This document shows, piece after piece, positions 1 to 14,659 of a DNA stretch of 64,000 nucleotides. The notes beneath the pieces are model-generated. The model searched no databases. It had not been told where the DNA came from and was given only the letters and a program-made list of their open reading frames with translations. The position numbers and the translations under genes were made by a program. Source of the DNA: Anthonomus grandis grandis (taxonomy: Eukaryota > Arthropoda > Insecta > Coleoptera > Curculionidae); NCBI RefSeq assembly GCF_022605725.1, contig NC_065564.1, forward strand, positions 620,001-684,000, in the 5' to 3' direction. Each line of letters begins with the position of its first letter. Position 1 is the stretch's first letter.

Positions 1-3000
1 TGGTCTACTTTTGAACTGTAAAACCCCCTTAGTCCAACTCCTTCTCTGTTCTGAGTTACAGACAGTAACAATTTAGGAAAAAGTCCCTCGGAGCCAAATT
101 TTACATGCTGATAACTTTTTTCCTGGTTTGTTTCAAGCAATGAAACTTGGTAGAATTCAAGTCTGTCTGGTCTACTTTTGAACTGTAAAACCCCCTTAGC
201 CCAACTCCTTCTCTGTTCTGAGTTACAGACAGTAACAATTTAGGAAAAAGTCCCTCGGAGCCAAATTTTACATGCTGATAACTTTTTTCCTGGTTTGTTT
301 CAAGCAATGAAACTTGGTAGGATTCAAGTCTGTCTGGTATACTTTTGAACTGTAAAACCCCCTTAGTCCAACTCCTTCTCTGTTCTGAGTTACAGACCAA
401 AACAGTTAAGGTAAAAGTCATTTTTTGCAAAATTTCACATGCTCATAACTTTTTTCCTGGTTTGTTTCAGGCAATGAAACTTGGTAGGATTCAAGTCTGT
501 CTGGTCTACTTTTGAACTGTAAAACCCCCTTAGTCCAACTCCTTCTCTGTTCTGAGTTACAGACAGTAACAATTTAGGAAAAAGTCCCTCGGAGCCAAAT
601 TTTACATGCTCATAACTTTCTTCCTGGTTTGTTTCAAGCAATGAAACTTGGTAGGATTCAAGTCTGTCTGGTCTACTTTTGAACTGTAAAACCCCCTTAG
701 TCCAACTCCTTCTCTGTTCTGAGTTACAGACAGTAACAATTTAGGAAAAAGTCCCTCGGAGCCAAATTTTACATGCTCATAACTTTCTTCCTGGTTTGTT
801 TCAAGCAATGAAACTTGGTAGGATTTAAGTCCGTCTGGTCTACTTTTGAACTGTAAAACCCCCTTAGTCCAACTCCTTCTCTGTTCTGAGTTACAGACCG
901 AAACAGTTAAGGTAAAAGTCATTTTTTGCAAAATTTCACATGCTCATAACTTTTTTCCTGGTTTGTTTCAAGCAATGAAACTTGGTAGGATTCAAGTCTG
1001 TCTGGTCTACTTTTGAACTGTAAAACCCTCTTAGTCCAACTCCTTCTCTGTTCTGAGTTACAGACAGTAACAATTTAGGAAAAAGTCCCTCGGAGCCAAA
1101 TTTTACATGCTCATAACTTTTTTCCTGGTTTGTTTTAAGCAATGAAACTTGGTAGAATTCAAGTGTGTCTGGTCTACTTTTGAATTGTAAAACTCCCTTA
1201 GTCCAACTCCTTTTCTGTTCTGAGTTACAGACCGAAACAGTTAAGGTAAAAGTCATTTTTTGCAAAATTTCACATGCTCATAACTTTTTTCCTGGTTTGT
1301 TTCAAGCAATGAAACTTGGTAGGATTCAAGTCTGTCTGGTCTACTTTTGAACTGTAAAACCCCCTTAGCCCAACTCCTTCTCTGTTCTGAGTTACAGACA
1401 GTAACAATTTAGGAAAAAGTCCCTCGGAGCCAAATTTTACATGCTGATAACTTTTTTCCTGGTTTGTTTCAAGCAATGAAACTTGGTAGGATTCAAGTCT
1501 GTCTGGTATACTTTTGAACTGTAAAACCCCCTTAGTCCAACTCCTTCTCTGTTCTGAGTTACAGACCGAAACAGTTAAGGTAAAAGTCATTTTTTGCAAA
1601 ATTTCACATGCTCATAACTTTTTTCCTGGTTTGTTTCAAGCAATGAAACTTGGTAGGATTCAAGTCTGTCTGGTCTACTTTTGAACTGTAAAACCCCCTT
1701 AGTCCAACTCCTTCTCTGTTCTGAGTTACAGACAGTAACAATTTAGGAAAAAGTCCCTCGGAGCCAAATTTTACATGCTCATAACTTTCTTCCTGGTTTG
1801 TTTCAAGCAATGAAACTTGGTAGGATTTAAGTCCGTCTGGTCTACTTTTGAACTGTAAAACCCCCTTAGTCCAACTCCTTCTCTGTTCTGAGTTACAGAC
1901 CGAAACAGTTAAGGTAAAAGTCATTTTTTGCAAAATTTCACATGCTCATAACTTTTTTCCTGGTTTGTTTCAAGCAATGAAACTTGGTAGGATTCAAGTC
2001 CGTCTGGTCTACTTTTGAACTGTAAAACCCCCTTAGTCCAACTCCTTCTCTGTTCTGAGTTACAGACCGAAACAGTTAAGGTAAAAGTCATTTTTTGCAA
2101 AATTTCACATGCTCATAACTTTTTTCCTGGTTTGTTTCAAGCAATGAAACTTGGTAGGATTCAAGTCTGTCTGGTCTACTTTTGAACTGTAAAACCCCCT
2201 TAGTCCAACTCCTTCTCTGTTCTGAGTTACAGACAGTAACAATTTAGGAAAAAGTCCCTCGGAGCCAAATTTTACATGCTCATAACTTTTTTCCTGGTTT
2301 GTTTCAAGCAATGAAACTTGGTAGGATTCAAGTCTGTCTGGTATACTTTTGAACTGTAAAACCCCCTTAGCCCAACTCCTTCTCTGTTCTGAGTTACAGA
2401 CCGAAACAGTTAAGGTAAAAGTCATTTTTTGCAAAATTTCCCATGCTCATAACTTTTTTCCTGGTTTGTTTCAAGCAATGAAACTTGGTAGGATTCAAGT
2501 CTGTCTGGTCTACTTTTGAACTGTAAAACCCCCTTAGTCCAACTCCTTCTCTGTTCTGAGTTACAGACAGTAACAATTTAGGAAAAAGTCCCTCGGAGCC
2601 AAATTTTACATGCTCATAACTTTCTTCCTGGTTTGTTTCAAGCAATGAAACTTGGTAGGATTTAAGTCCGTCTGGTCTACTTTTGAACTGTAAAACCCCC
2701 TTAGTCCTACTCCTTCTCTGTTCTGAGTTACAGACAGTAACAATTTAGGAAAAAGTCCCTCGGAGCCAAATTCTACATGCTGATAACTTTTTTCCTGGTT
2801 TGTTTCAAGCAATGAAACTTGGTAGAATTCAAGTCTGTCTGGTCTACTTTTGAATTGTAAAATTCCCTTAGTCCTACTCCTTCTCTGTTCTGAGTTACAG
2901 ACAGTAACAATTTAGGAAAAAGTCCCTCGGAGCCAAATTGTACATGCTCATAACTTTTTTCCTGGTTTGTTTCAAGCAATGAAACTTGGTAGGATTCAAG

Positions 3001-6000
3001 TCTGTCTGGTCTACTTTTGAACTGTAAAACCCCCTTAGTCCTACTCCTTCTCTGTTCTGAGTTACAGACAGTAACAATTTAGGAAAAAGGCCCTTGGAGC
3101 CAAATTCTACATGCTGATAACTTTTTTCCTGGTTTGTTTCAAGCAATGAAACTTGGTAGAATTCAAGTCTGTCTGGTCTACTTTTGAATTGTAAAACCCC
3201 CTTAGTCCAACTCCTTCTCTGTTCTGAGTTACAGACAGTAACAATTTAGGAAAAAGTCCCTCGGAGCCAAATTTTACATGCTCATAACTTTTTTCCTGGT
3301 TTGTTTTAAGCAATGAAACTTGGTAGAATTCAAGTGTGTCTGGTCTACTTTTGAATTGTAAAACTCCCTTAGTCCAACTCTTTCTCTGTTCTGAGTTACA
3401 GACCGAAACAGTTAAGGTAAAAGTCCTTTTTTGCAAAATTTCACATGCTCATAACTTTTTTCCTGGTTTGTTTTAAGCAATGAAACTTGGTAGGATTCAA
3501 GTCTGTCTGGTCTACTTTTGAACTGTAAAACCCTCTTAGTCCAACTCCTTCTCTGTTCTGAGTTACAGACAGTAACAATTTAGGAAAAAGTCCCTCGGAG
3601 CCAAATTTTACATGCTCATAACTTTTTTCCTGGTTTGTTTTAAGCAATGAAACTTGGTAGAATTCAAGTGTGTCTGGTCTACTTTTGAATTGTAAAACTC
3701 CCTTAGTCCAACTCTTTCTCTGTTCTGAGTTACAGACCGAAACAGTTAAGGTAAAAGTCCTTTTTTGCAAAATTTCACATGCTCATAACTTTTTTCCTGG
3801 TTTGTTTTAAGCAATGAAACTTGGTAGAATTCAAGTCTGTCTGGTCTACTTTTGAATTGTAAAACTCCCTTAGTCCAACTCCTTCTCTGTTTTGAGTTAC
3901 AGACAGTAACAATTTAGGAAAAAGTCCCTCGGAGCCAAATTTTACATGCTGATAACTTTTTTCCTGGTTTGTTTCAAGCAATGAAACTTGGTAAAATTCA
4001 AGTGTGTCTGGTCTACTTTTGAATTGTAAAACTCCCTTAGTCCAACTCCTTTTCTGTTCTGAGTTACAGACCGAAACAGTTAAGGTAAAAGTCCTTTTTT
4101 GCAAAATTTCACATGCTCATAACTTTTTTCCTGGTTTGTTTCAAGCAATGAAACTTGGTAGGATTCAAGTCTGTCTGGTCTACTTTTGAACTGTAAAACC
4201 CCCTTAGCCCAACTCCTTCTCTGTTCTGAGTTACAGACCGAAACAGTTAAGGTAAAAGTCATTTTTTGCAAAATTTCACATGCTCATAACTTTTTTCCTG
4301 GTTTGTTTCAAGCAATGAAACTTGGTAGGATTCAAGTCTGTCTGGTATACTTTTGAACTGTAAAACCCCTTTAGTCCAACTCCTTCTCTGTTCTGAGTTA
4401 CAGACCAAAACAGTTAAGGTAAAAGTCATTTTTTGCAAAATTTCACATGCTCATAACTTTTTTCCTGGTTTGTTTCAGGCAATGAAACTTGGTAGGATTC
4501 AAGTCTGTCTGGTCTACTTTTGAACTGTAAAACCCCCTTAATCCAACTCCTTCTCTGTTCTGAGTTACAGACAGTAACAATTTAGGAAAAAGTCCCTCGG
4601 AGCCAAATTTTACATGCTCATAACTTTCTTCCTGGTTTGTTTCAAGCAATGAAACTTGGTAGGATTTAAGTCCGTCTGGTCTACTTTTGAACTGTAAAAC
4701 CCCCTTAGTCCTACTCCTTCTCTGTTCTGAGTTACAGACAGTAACAATTTAGGAAAAAGTCCCTCGGAGCCAAATTCTACATGCTGATAACTTTTTTCCT
4801 GGTTTGTTTCAAGCAATGAAACTTGGTAGAATTCAAGTCTGTCTGGTCTACTTTTGAATTGTAAAAACTCCCTTAGTCCTACTCCTTCTCTGTTCTGAGT
4901 TACAGACAGTAACAATTTAGGAAAAAGTCCCTCGGAGCCAAATTTTACATGCTCATAACTTTTTTCCTGGTTTGTTTCAAGCAATGAAACTTGGTAGAAT
5001 TCAAGTGTGTCTGGTCTACTTTTGAATTGTAAAACTCCCTTAGTCCAACTCTTTCTCTGTTCTGAGTTACAGACCGAAACAGTTAAGGTAAAAGTCCTTT
5101 TTTGCAAAATTTCACATGCTCATAACTTTTTTCCTGGTTTGTTTTAAGCAATGAAACTTGGTAGAATTCAAGTCTGTCTGGTCTACTTTTGAATTGTAAA
5201 ACTCCCTTAGTCCAACTCCTTCTCTGTTCTGAGTTACAGACAGTAACAATTTAGGAAAAAGTCCCTCGGAGCCAAATTTTACATGCTGATAACTTTTTTC
5301 CTGGTTTGTTTCAAGCAATGAAACTTGGTAAAATTCAAGTGTGTCTGGTCTACTTTTGAATTGTAAAACTCCCTTAGTCCAACTCCTTTTCTGTTCTGAG
5401 TTACAGACCGAAACAGTTAAGGTAAAAGTCCTTTTTTGCAAAATTTCACATGCTCATAACTTTTTTCCTGGTTTGTTTCAAGCAATGAAACTTGGTAGGA
5501 TTCAAGTCTGTCTGGTCTACTTTTGAACTGTTAAACCCCCTTAGTCCAACTCCTTCTCTGTTCTGAGTTACAGACAGTAACAATTTAGGAAAAAGTCCCT
5601 CGGAGCCAAATTTTACATGCTCATAACTTTTTTCCTGGTTTGTTTCAAGCAATGAAACTTGGTAGAATTCAAGTGTGTCTGGTCTACTTTTGAATTGTAA
5701 AACTCCCTTAGTCCAACTCTTTCTCTGTTCTGAGTTACAGACCGAAACAGTTAAGGTAAAAGTCCTTTTTTGCAAAATTTCACATGCTCATAACTTTTTT
5801 CCTGGTTTGTTTTAAGCAATGAAACTTGGTAGAATTCAAGTCTGTCTGGTCTACTTTTGAATTGTAAAACTCCCTTAGTCCAACTCCTTCTCTGTTCTGA
5901 GTTACAGACAGTAACAATTTAGGAAAAAGTCCCTCGGAGCCAAATTTTACATGCTGATAACTTTTTTCCTGGTTTGTTTCAAGCAATGAAACTTGGTAAA

Positions 6001-9000
6001 ATTCAAGTGTGTCTGGTCTACTTTTGAATTGTAAAACTCCCTTAGTCCAACTCCTTTTCTGTTCTGAGTTACAGACCGAAACAGTTAAGGTAAAAGTCCT
6101 TTTTTGCAAAATTTCACATGCTCATAACTTTTTTCCTGGTTTGTTTCAAGCAATGAAACTTGGTAGGATTCAAGTCTGTCTGGTCTACTTTTGAACTGTA
6201 AAACCCCCTTAGTCCAACTCCTTCTCTGTTCTGAGTTACAGACAGTAACAATTTAGGAAAAAGTCCCTCGGAGCCAAATTTTACATGCTGATAACTTTTT
6301 TCCTGGTTTGTTTCAAGCAATGAAACTTGGTAAAATTCAAGTGTGTCTGGTCTACTTTTGAATTGTAAAACTCCCTTAGTCCAACTCCTTTTCTGTTCTG
6401 AGTTACAGACCGAAACAGTTAAGGTAAAAGTCCTTTTTTGCAAAATTTCACATGCTCATAACTTTTTTCCTGGTTTGTTTCAAGCAATGAAACTTGGTAG
6501 GATTCAAGTCTGTCTGGTCTACTTTTGAATTGTAAAACTCCCTTAGTCCAACTCCTTCTCTGTTCTGAGTTACAGACCGAAACAGTTAAGGTAAAAGTCA
6601 TTTTTTGCAAAATTTCACATGCTCATAACTTTCTTCCTGGTTTGTTTCAAGCAATGAAACTTGGTAGGATTCAAGTCTGTCTGGTCTACTTTTAAACTGT
6701 AAAACCCCCTTAGCCCAACTCCTTCTCTGTTCTGAGTTACAGACCGAAACAGTTAAGGTAAAAGTCATTTTTTGCAAAATTTCACATGCTCATAACTTTT
6801 TTCCTGGTTTGTTTCAAGCAATGAAACTTGGTAGGATTCAAGTCTGTGTGGTCTACTTTTGAACTGTAAAACCCCCTTAGTCCAACTCCTTCTCTGTTCT
6901 GAGTTACAGACAGTAACAATTTAGGAAAAAGTCCCTCGGAGCCAAATTTTACATGCTCATAACTTTCTTCCTGGTTTGTTTCAAGCAATAAAACTTGGTA
7001 GGATTCAAGTCTGTCTGGTCTACTTTTGAACTGTAAAACCCCCTTAGTCCAACTCCTTCTCTGTTCTGAGTTACAGACCGAAACAGTTAAGGTAAAAGTC
7101 ATTTTTTGCAAAATTTCACATGCTCATAACTTTCTTCCTGGTTTGTTTCAAGCAATGAAACTTGGTAGGATTCAAGTCTGTCTGGTCTACTTTTGAACTG
7201 TAAAACCCCCTTAGTCCTACTCCTTCTCTGTTCTGAGTTACAGACAGTAACAATTTAGGAAAAAGTCCCTCGGAGCCAAATTTTACATGCTCATAACTTT
7301 CTTCCTGGTTTGTTTCAAGCAATAAAACTTGGTAGGATTCAAGTCTGTCTGGTCTACTTTTGAACTGTAAAACCCCCTTAGTCCAACTCCTTCTCTGTTC
7401 TGAGTTACAGACCGAAACAGTTAAGGTAAAAGTCATTTTTTGCAAAATTTCACATGCTCATAACTTTTTTCCTGGTTTGTTTCAAGCAATGAAACTTGGT
7501 AGGATTCAAGTCCGTCTGGTCTACTTTTGAACTGTAAAACCCCCTTAGTCCTACTCCTTCTCTGTTCTGAGTTACAGACAGTAACAATTTAGGAAAAAGT
7601 CCCTCGGAGCCAAATTCTACATGCTGATAACTTTTTTCCTGGTTTGTTTCAAGCAATGAAACTTGGTAGAATTCAAGTCTGTCTGGTCTACTTTTGAATT
7701 GGAAAACTCCCTTAGTCCTACTCCTTCTCTGTTCTGAGTTACAGACAGTAACAATTTAGGAAAAAGTCCCTCGGAGCCAAATTTTACATGCTCATAACTT
7801 TTTTCCTGGTTTGTTTCAAGCAATGAAACTTGGTAGAATTCAAGTGTGTCTGGTCTACTTTTGAATTGTAAAACTCCCTTAGTCCAACTCTTTCTCTGTT
7901 CTGAGTTACAGACCGAAACAGTTAAGGTAAAAGTCCTTTTTTGCAAAATTTCACATGCTCATAACTTTTTTCCTGGTTTTTTTTAAGCAATGAAACTTGG
8001 TAGAATTCAAGTCTGTCTGGTCTACTTTTGAATTGTAAAACTCCCTTAGTCCAACTCCTTCTCTGTTCTGAGTTACAGACAGTAACAATTTAGGAAAAAG
8101 TCCCTCGGAGCCAAATTTTACATGCTGATAACTTTTTTCCTGGTTTGTTTCAAGCAATGAAACTTGGTAAAATTCAAGTGTGTCTGGTCTACTTTTGAAT
8201 TGTAAAACTCCCTTAGTCCAACTCCTTTTCTGTTCTGAGTTACAGACCGAAACAGTTAAGGTAAAAGTCCTTTTTTGCAAAATTTCACATGCTCATAACT
8301 TTTTTCCTGGTTTGTTTCAAGCAATGAAACTTGGTAGGATTCAAGTCTGTCTGGTCTACTTTTGAACTGTAAAACCCCCTTAGCCCAACTCCTTCTCTGT
8401 TCTGAGTTACAGACAGTAACAATTTAGGAAAAAGTCCCTCTGAGCCAAATTTTACATGCTCATAACTTTTTTCCTGGTTTGTTTCAAGCAATGAAACTTG
8501 GTAGGATTCAAGTCTGTCTGGTATACTTTTGAACTGTAAAACCCCCTTAGTCCAACTCCTTCTCTGTTCTGAGTTACAGACCAAAACAGTTAAGGTAAAA
8601 GTCATTTTTTGCAAAATTTTACATGCTCATAACTTTTTTCCTGGTTTGTTTCAGGCAATGAAACTTGGTAGGATTCAAGTCTGTCTGGTATACTTTTGAA
8701 CTGTAAAACCCCCTTAGCCCAACTCCTTCTCTGTTCTGAGTTACAGACCGAAACAGTTAAGGTAAAAGTCATTTTTTGCAAAATTTCCCATGCTCATAAC
8801 TTTTTTCCTGGTTTGCTTCAAGCAATGAAACTTGGTAGGATTCAAGTCTGTCTGGTCTACTTTTGAACTGTAAAACCCCCTTAATCCAACTCCTTCTCTG
8901 TTCTGAGTTACAGACAGTAACAATTTAGGAAAAAGTCCCTCGGAGCCAAATTTTACATGCTCATAACTTTCTTCCTGGTTTGTTTCAAGCAATGAAACTT

Positions 9001-11819
9001 GGTAGGATTTAAGTCCGTCTGGTCTACTTTTGAACTGTAAAACCCCCTTAGTCCTACTCCTTCTCTGTTCTGAGTTACAGACAGTAACAATTTAGGAAAA
9101 AGTCCCTCGGAGCCAAATTCTACATGCTGATAACTTTTTTCCTGGTTTGTTTCAAGCAATGAAACTTGGTAGAATTCAAGTCTGTCTGGTCTACTTTTGA
9201 ATTGTAAAACTCCCTTAGTCCTACTCCTTCTCTGTTCTGAGTTACAGACAGTAACAATTTAGGAAAAAGTCCCTCGGAGCCAAATTTTACATGCTTATAA
9301 CTTTTTTCCTGGTTTGTTTCAAGCAATGAAACTTGGTAAAATTCAAGTGTGTCTGGTCTACTTTTGAATTGTAAAACTCCCTTAGTCCAACTCCTTTTCT
9401 GTTCTGAGTTACAGACCGAAACAGTTAAGGTAAAAGTCCTTTTTTGCAAAATTTCACATGCTCATAACTTTTTTCCTGGTTTGTTTTAAGCAATAAAACT
9501 TGGTAGAATTCAAGTCTGTCTGGTCTACTTTTGAATTGTAAAACTCCCTTAGTCCAACTCCTTCTCTGTTCTGAGTTACAGACAGTAACAATTTAGGAAA
9601 AAGTCCCTCGGAGCCAAATTTTACATGCTGATAACTTTTTTCCTGGTTTGTTTCAAGCAATGAAACTTGGTAAAATTCAAGTGTGTCTGGTCTACTTTTG
9701 AATTGTAAAACTCCCTTAGTCCAACTCCTTTTCTGTTCTGAGTTACAGACCGAAACAGTTAAGGTAAAAGTCCTTTTTTGCAAAATTTCACATGCTCATA
9801 ACTTTTTTCCTGGTTTGTTTCAAGCAATGAAACTTGGTAGGATTCAAGTCTGTCTGGTCTACTTTTGAACTGTAAAACCCCCTTAGTCCAACTCCTTCTC
9901 TGTTCTGAGTTACAGACCGAAACAGTTAAGGTAAAAGTCATTTTTTGCAAAATTTCACATGCTCATAACTTTTTTCCTGGTTTGTTTCAAGCAATGAAAC
10001 TTGGTAGGATTCAAGTCTGTCTGGTCTACTTTTGAACTGTAAAACCCCCTTAGTCCAACTCCTTCTCTGTTCTGAGTTACAGACAGTAACAATTTAGGAA
10101 AAAGTCCTTCGGAGCCAAATTTTACATGCTCATAACTTTTTTCCTGGTTTGTTTCAAGCAATGAAACTTGGTAGGATTTAAGTCCGTCTGGTCTACTTTT
10201 GAACTGTAAAACCCCCTTAGTCCTACTCCTTCTCTGTTCTGAGTTACAGACAGTAACAATTTAGGAAAAAGTCCCTCGGAGCCAAATTCTACATGCTGAT
10301 AACTTTTTTCCTGGTTTGTTTCAAGCAATGAAACTTGGTAGAATTCAAGTCTGTCTGGTCTACTTTTGAATTGTAAAACTCCCTTAGTCCTACTCCTTCT
10401 CTGTTCTGAGTTACAGACAGTAACAATTTAGGAAAAAGTCCCTCGGAGCCAAATTTTACATGCTTATAACTTTTTTCCTGGTTTGTTTCAAGCAATGAAA
10501 CTTGGTAGAATTCAAGTGTGTCTGGTCTACTTTTGAATTGTAAAACTCCCCTAGTCCAACTCTTTCTCTGTTCTGAGTTACAGACCGAAACAGTTAAGGT
10601 AAAAGTCCTTTTTTGCAAAATTTCACATGCTCATAACTTTTTTCCTGGTTTGTTTTAAGCAATAAAACTTGGTAGAATTCAAGTCTGTCTGGTCTACTTT
10701 TGAATTGTAAAACTCCCTTAGTCCAACTCCTTCTCTGTTCTGAGTTACAGACAGTAACAATTTAGGAAAAAGTCCCTCGGAGCCAAATTTTACATGCTGA
10801 TAACTTTTTTCCTGGTTTGTTTCAAGCAATGAAACTTGGTAAAATTCAAGTGTGTCTGGTCTACTTTTGAATTGTAAAACTCCCTTAGTCCAACTCCTTT
10901 TCTGTTCTGAGTTACAGACCGAAACAGTTAAGGTAAAAGTCCTTTTTTGCAAAATTTCACATGCTCATAACTTTTTTCCTGGTTTGTTTTAAGCAATAAA
11001 ACTTGGTAGAATTCAAGTCTGTCTGGTCTACTTTTGAATTGTAAAACTCCCTTAGTCCAACTCCTTCTCTGTTCTGAGTTACAGACAGTAACAATTTAGG
11101 AAAAAGTCCCTCGGAGCCAAATTTTACATGCTGATAACTTTTTTCCTGGTTTGTTTCAAGCAATGAAACTTGGTAAAATTCAAGTGTGTCTGGTCTACTT
11201 TTGAATTGTAAAACTCCCTTAGTCCAACTCCTTTTCTGTTCTGAGTTACAGACCGAAACAGTTAAGGTAAAAGTCCTTTTTTGCAAAATTTCACATGCTC
11301 ATAACTTTTTTCCTGGTTTGTTTCAAGCAATGAAACTTGGTAGGATTCAAGTCTGTCTGGTCTACTTTTGAACTGTAAAACCCCCTTAGTCCAACTCCTT
11401 CTCTGTTCTGAGTTACAGACCGAAACAGTTAAGGTAAAAGTCATTTTTTGCAAAATTTCACATGCTCATAACTTTTTTCCTGGTTTGTTTCAAGCAATGA
11501 AACTTGGTAGGATTCAAGTCTGTCTGGTCTACTTTTGAACTGTAAAACCCCCTTAGTCCAACTCCTTCTCTGTTCTGAGTTACAGACAGTAACAATTTAG
11601 GAAAAAGTCCCTCGGAGCCAAATTTTACATGCTCATAACTTTTTTCCTGGTTTGTTTCAAGCAATGAAACTTGGTAGGATTTAAGTCCGTCTGGTCTACT
11701 TTTGAACTGTAAAACCCCCTTAGTCCAACTCCTTCTCTGTTCTGAGTTACAGACAGTAACAATTTAGGAAAAAGTCCCTCGGAGCCAAATTTTACATGCT
11801 CATAACTTTTTTCCTGGTT

Positions 11820-13365
11820 TGTTTCAAGCAATGAAACTTGGTAGGATTCAAGTCTGTGTGGTCTACTTTTGAACTGTAAAACCCCCTTAGCCCAACTCCT
11901 TCTCTGTTCTGAGTTACAGACCGAAACAGTTAAGGTAAAAGTCATTTTTTGCAAAATTTCACATGCTCATAACTTTTTTCCTGGTTTGTCTCAAGCAATG
12001 AAACTTGGTAGGATTCAAGTCTGTCTGGTATACTTTTGAACTGTAAAACCCCCTTAGCCCAACTCCTTCTCTGTTCTGAGTTACAGACCGAAACAGTTAA
12101 GGTAAAAGTCATTTTTTGCAAAATTTCCCATGCTCATAACTTTTTTCCTGGTTTGTTTCAAGCAATGAAACTTGGTAGGATTCAAGTCTGTCTGGTCTAC
12201 TTTTGAACTGTAAAACCCCCTTAATCCAACTCCTTCTCTGTTCTGAGTTACAGACAGTAACAATTTAGGAAAAAGTCCCTCGGAGCCAAATTTTACATGC
12301 TCATAACTTTCTTCCTGGTTTGTTTCAAGCAATGGAACTTGGTAGGATTTAAGTCCGTCTGGTCTACTTTTGAACTGTAAAACTCCCTTAGTCCAACTCC
12401 TTCTCTGTTCTGAGTTACAGACAGTAACAATTTAGGAAAAAGTCCCTCGGAGCCAAATTTTACATGCTGATAACTTTTTTCCTGGTTTGTTTCAAGCAAT
12501 GAAACTTGGTAAAATTCAAGTGTGTATGGTCTACTTTTGAATTGTAAAACTCCCTTAGTCCAACTCCTTTTCTGTTCTGAGTTACAGACCGAAACAGTTA
12601 AGGTAAAAGTCCTTTTTTGCAAAATTTCACATGCTCATAACTTTTTTCCTGGTTTGTTTCAAGCAATGAAACTTGGTAGGATTCAAGTCTGTCTGGTCTA
12701 CTTTTGAACTGTAAAACCCCCTTAGTCCAACTCCTTCTCTGTTCTGAGTTACAGACAGTAACAATTTAGGAAAAAGTCCCTCGGAGCCAAATTTTACATG
12801 CTGATAACTTTTTTCCTGGTTTGTTTCAAGCAATGAAACTTGGTAAAATTCAAGTGTGTCTGGTCTACTTTTGAATTGTAAAACTCCCTTAGTCCAACTC
12901 TTTCTCTGTTCTGAGCTACAGACCGAAACAGTTAAGGTAAAAGTCCTTTTTTGCAAAATTTCACATGCTCATAACTTTTTTCCTGGTTTGTTTTAAGCAA
13001 TGAAACTTGGTAGAATTCAAGTCTGTCTGGTCTACTTTTGAATTGTAAAACTCCCTTAGTCCAACTCCTTCTCTGTTCTGAGTTACAGACAGTAACAATT
13101 TAGGAAAAAGTCCCTCGGAGCCAAATTTTACATGCTGATAACTTTTTTCCTGGTTTGTTTCAAGCAATGAAACTTGGTAAAATTCAAGTGTGTCTGGTCT
13201 ACTTTTGAATTGTAAAACTCCCTTAGTCCAACTCCTTTTCTGTTCTGAGTTACAGACCGAAACAGTTAAGGTAAAAGTCCTTTTTTGCAAAATTTCACAT
13301 GCTCATAACTTTTTTCCTGGTTTGTTTCAAGCAATGAAACTTGGTAGGATTCAAGTCTGTCTGGT
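11820..13365. repeat. Satellite block duplicated at 14660-16204 (17-monomer offset)
   Basis: Within the 167-bp array this block of about nine monomers recurs nearly unchanged 2839 bp further on, which is exactly 17 x 167. Shared rare variants include GTTTGTCTCAAG, TTTCCCATGC, CAATGGAACTT and GTGTGTATGG in the same order. It is evidence of unequal exchange or segmental amplification in register with the monomer. Confidence 0.8.
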
Positions 13366-14659
13366 CTACTTTTAAACTGTAAAACCCCCTTAGCCCAACT
13401 CCTTCTCTGTTCTGAGTTACAGACCGAAACAGTTAAGGTAAAAGTCATTTTTTGCAAAATTTCACATGCTCATAACTTTTTTCCTGGTTTGTTTCAAGCA
13501 ATGAAACTTGGTAGGATTCAAGTCTGTGTGGTCTACTTTTGAACTGTAAAACCCCCTTAGTCCAACTCCTTCTCTGTTCTGAGTTACAGACAGTAACAAT
13601 TTAGGAAAAAGTCCCTCGGAGCCAAATTTTACATGCTCATAACTTTCTTCCTGGTTTGTTTCAAGCAATGAAACTTGGTAGGATTCAAGTCTGTCTGGTC
13701 TACTTTTGAACTGTAAAACCCCCTTAGCCCAACTCCTTCTCTGTTCTGAGTTACAGACCGAAACAGTTAAGGTAAAAGTCATTTTTTGCAAAATTTCACA
13801 TGCTCATAACTTTTTTCCTGGTTTGTCTCAAGCAATGAAACTTGGTAGGATTCAAGTCTGTCTGGTATACTTTTGAACTGTAAAACCCCCTTAGCCCAAC
13901 TCCTTCTCTGTTCTGAGTTACAGACCGAAACAGTTAAGGTAAAAGTCATTTTTTGCAAAATTTCACATGCTCATAACTTTTTTCCTGGTTTGTTTCAAGC
14001 AATGAAACTTGGTAGGATTCAAGTCTGTCTGGTATACTTTTGAACTGTAAAACCCCCTTAGTCCAACTCCTTCTCTGTTCTGAGTTACAGACCAAAACAG
14101 TTAAGGTAAAAGTCATTTTTTGCAAAATTTCACATGCTCATAACTTTTTTCCTGGTTTGTTTCAAGCAATGAAACTTGGTAGGATTCAAGTCTGTCTGGT
14201 CTACTTTTGAACTGTAAAACCCCCTTAGCCCAACTCCTTCTCTGTTCTGAGTTACAGACCGAAACAGTTAAGGTAAAAGTCATTTTTTGCAAAATTTTAC
14301 ATGCTCATAACTTTCTTCCTGGTTTGTTTCAAGCAATGAAACTTGGTAGGATTCAAGTCTGTCTGGTATACTTTTGAACTGTAAAACCCCCTTAGTCCAA
14401 CTCCTTCTCTGTTCTGAGTTACAGACCAAAACAGTTAAGGTAAAAGTCATTTTTTGCAAAATTTCACATGCTCATAACTTTTTTCCTGGTTTGTTTCAAG
14501 CAATGAAACTTGGTAGGATTCAAGTCTGTCTGGTCTACTTTTGAATTGTAAAACTCCCTTAGTCCAACTCCTTCTCTGTTCTGAGGTACAGACAGTAACA
14601 ATTTAGGAAAAAGTCCCTCGGAGCCAAATTTTACATGCTCATAACTTTCTTCCTGGTTT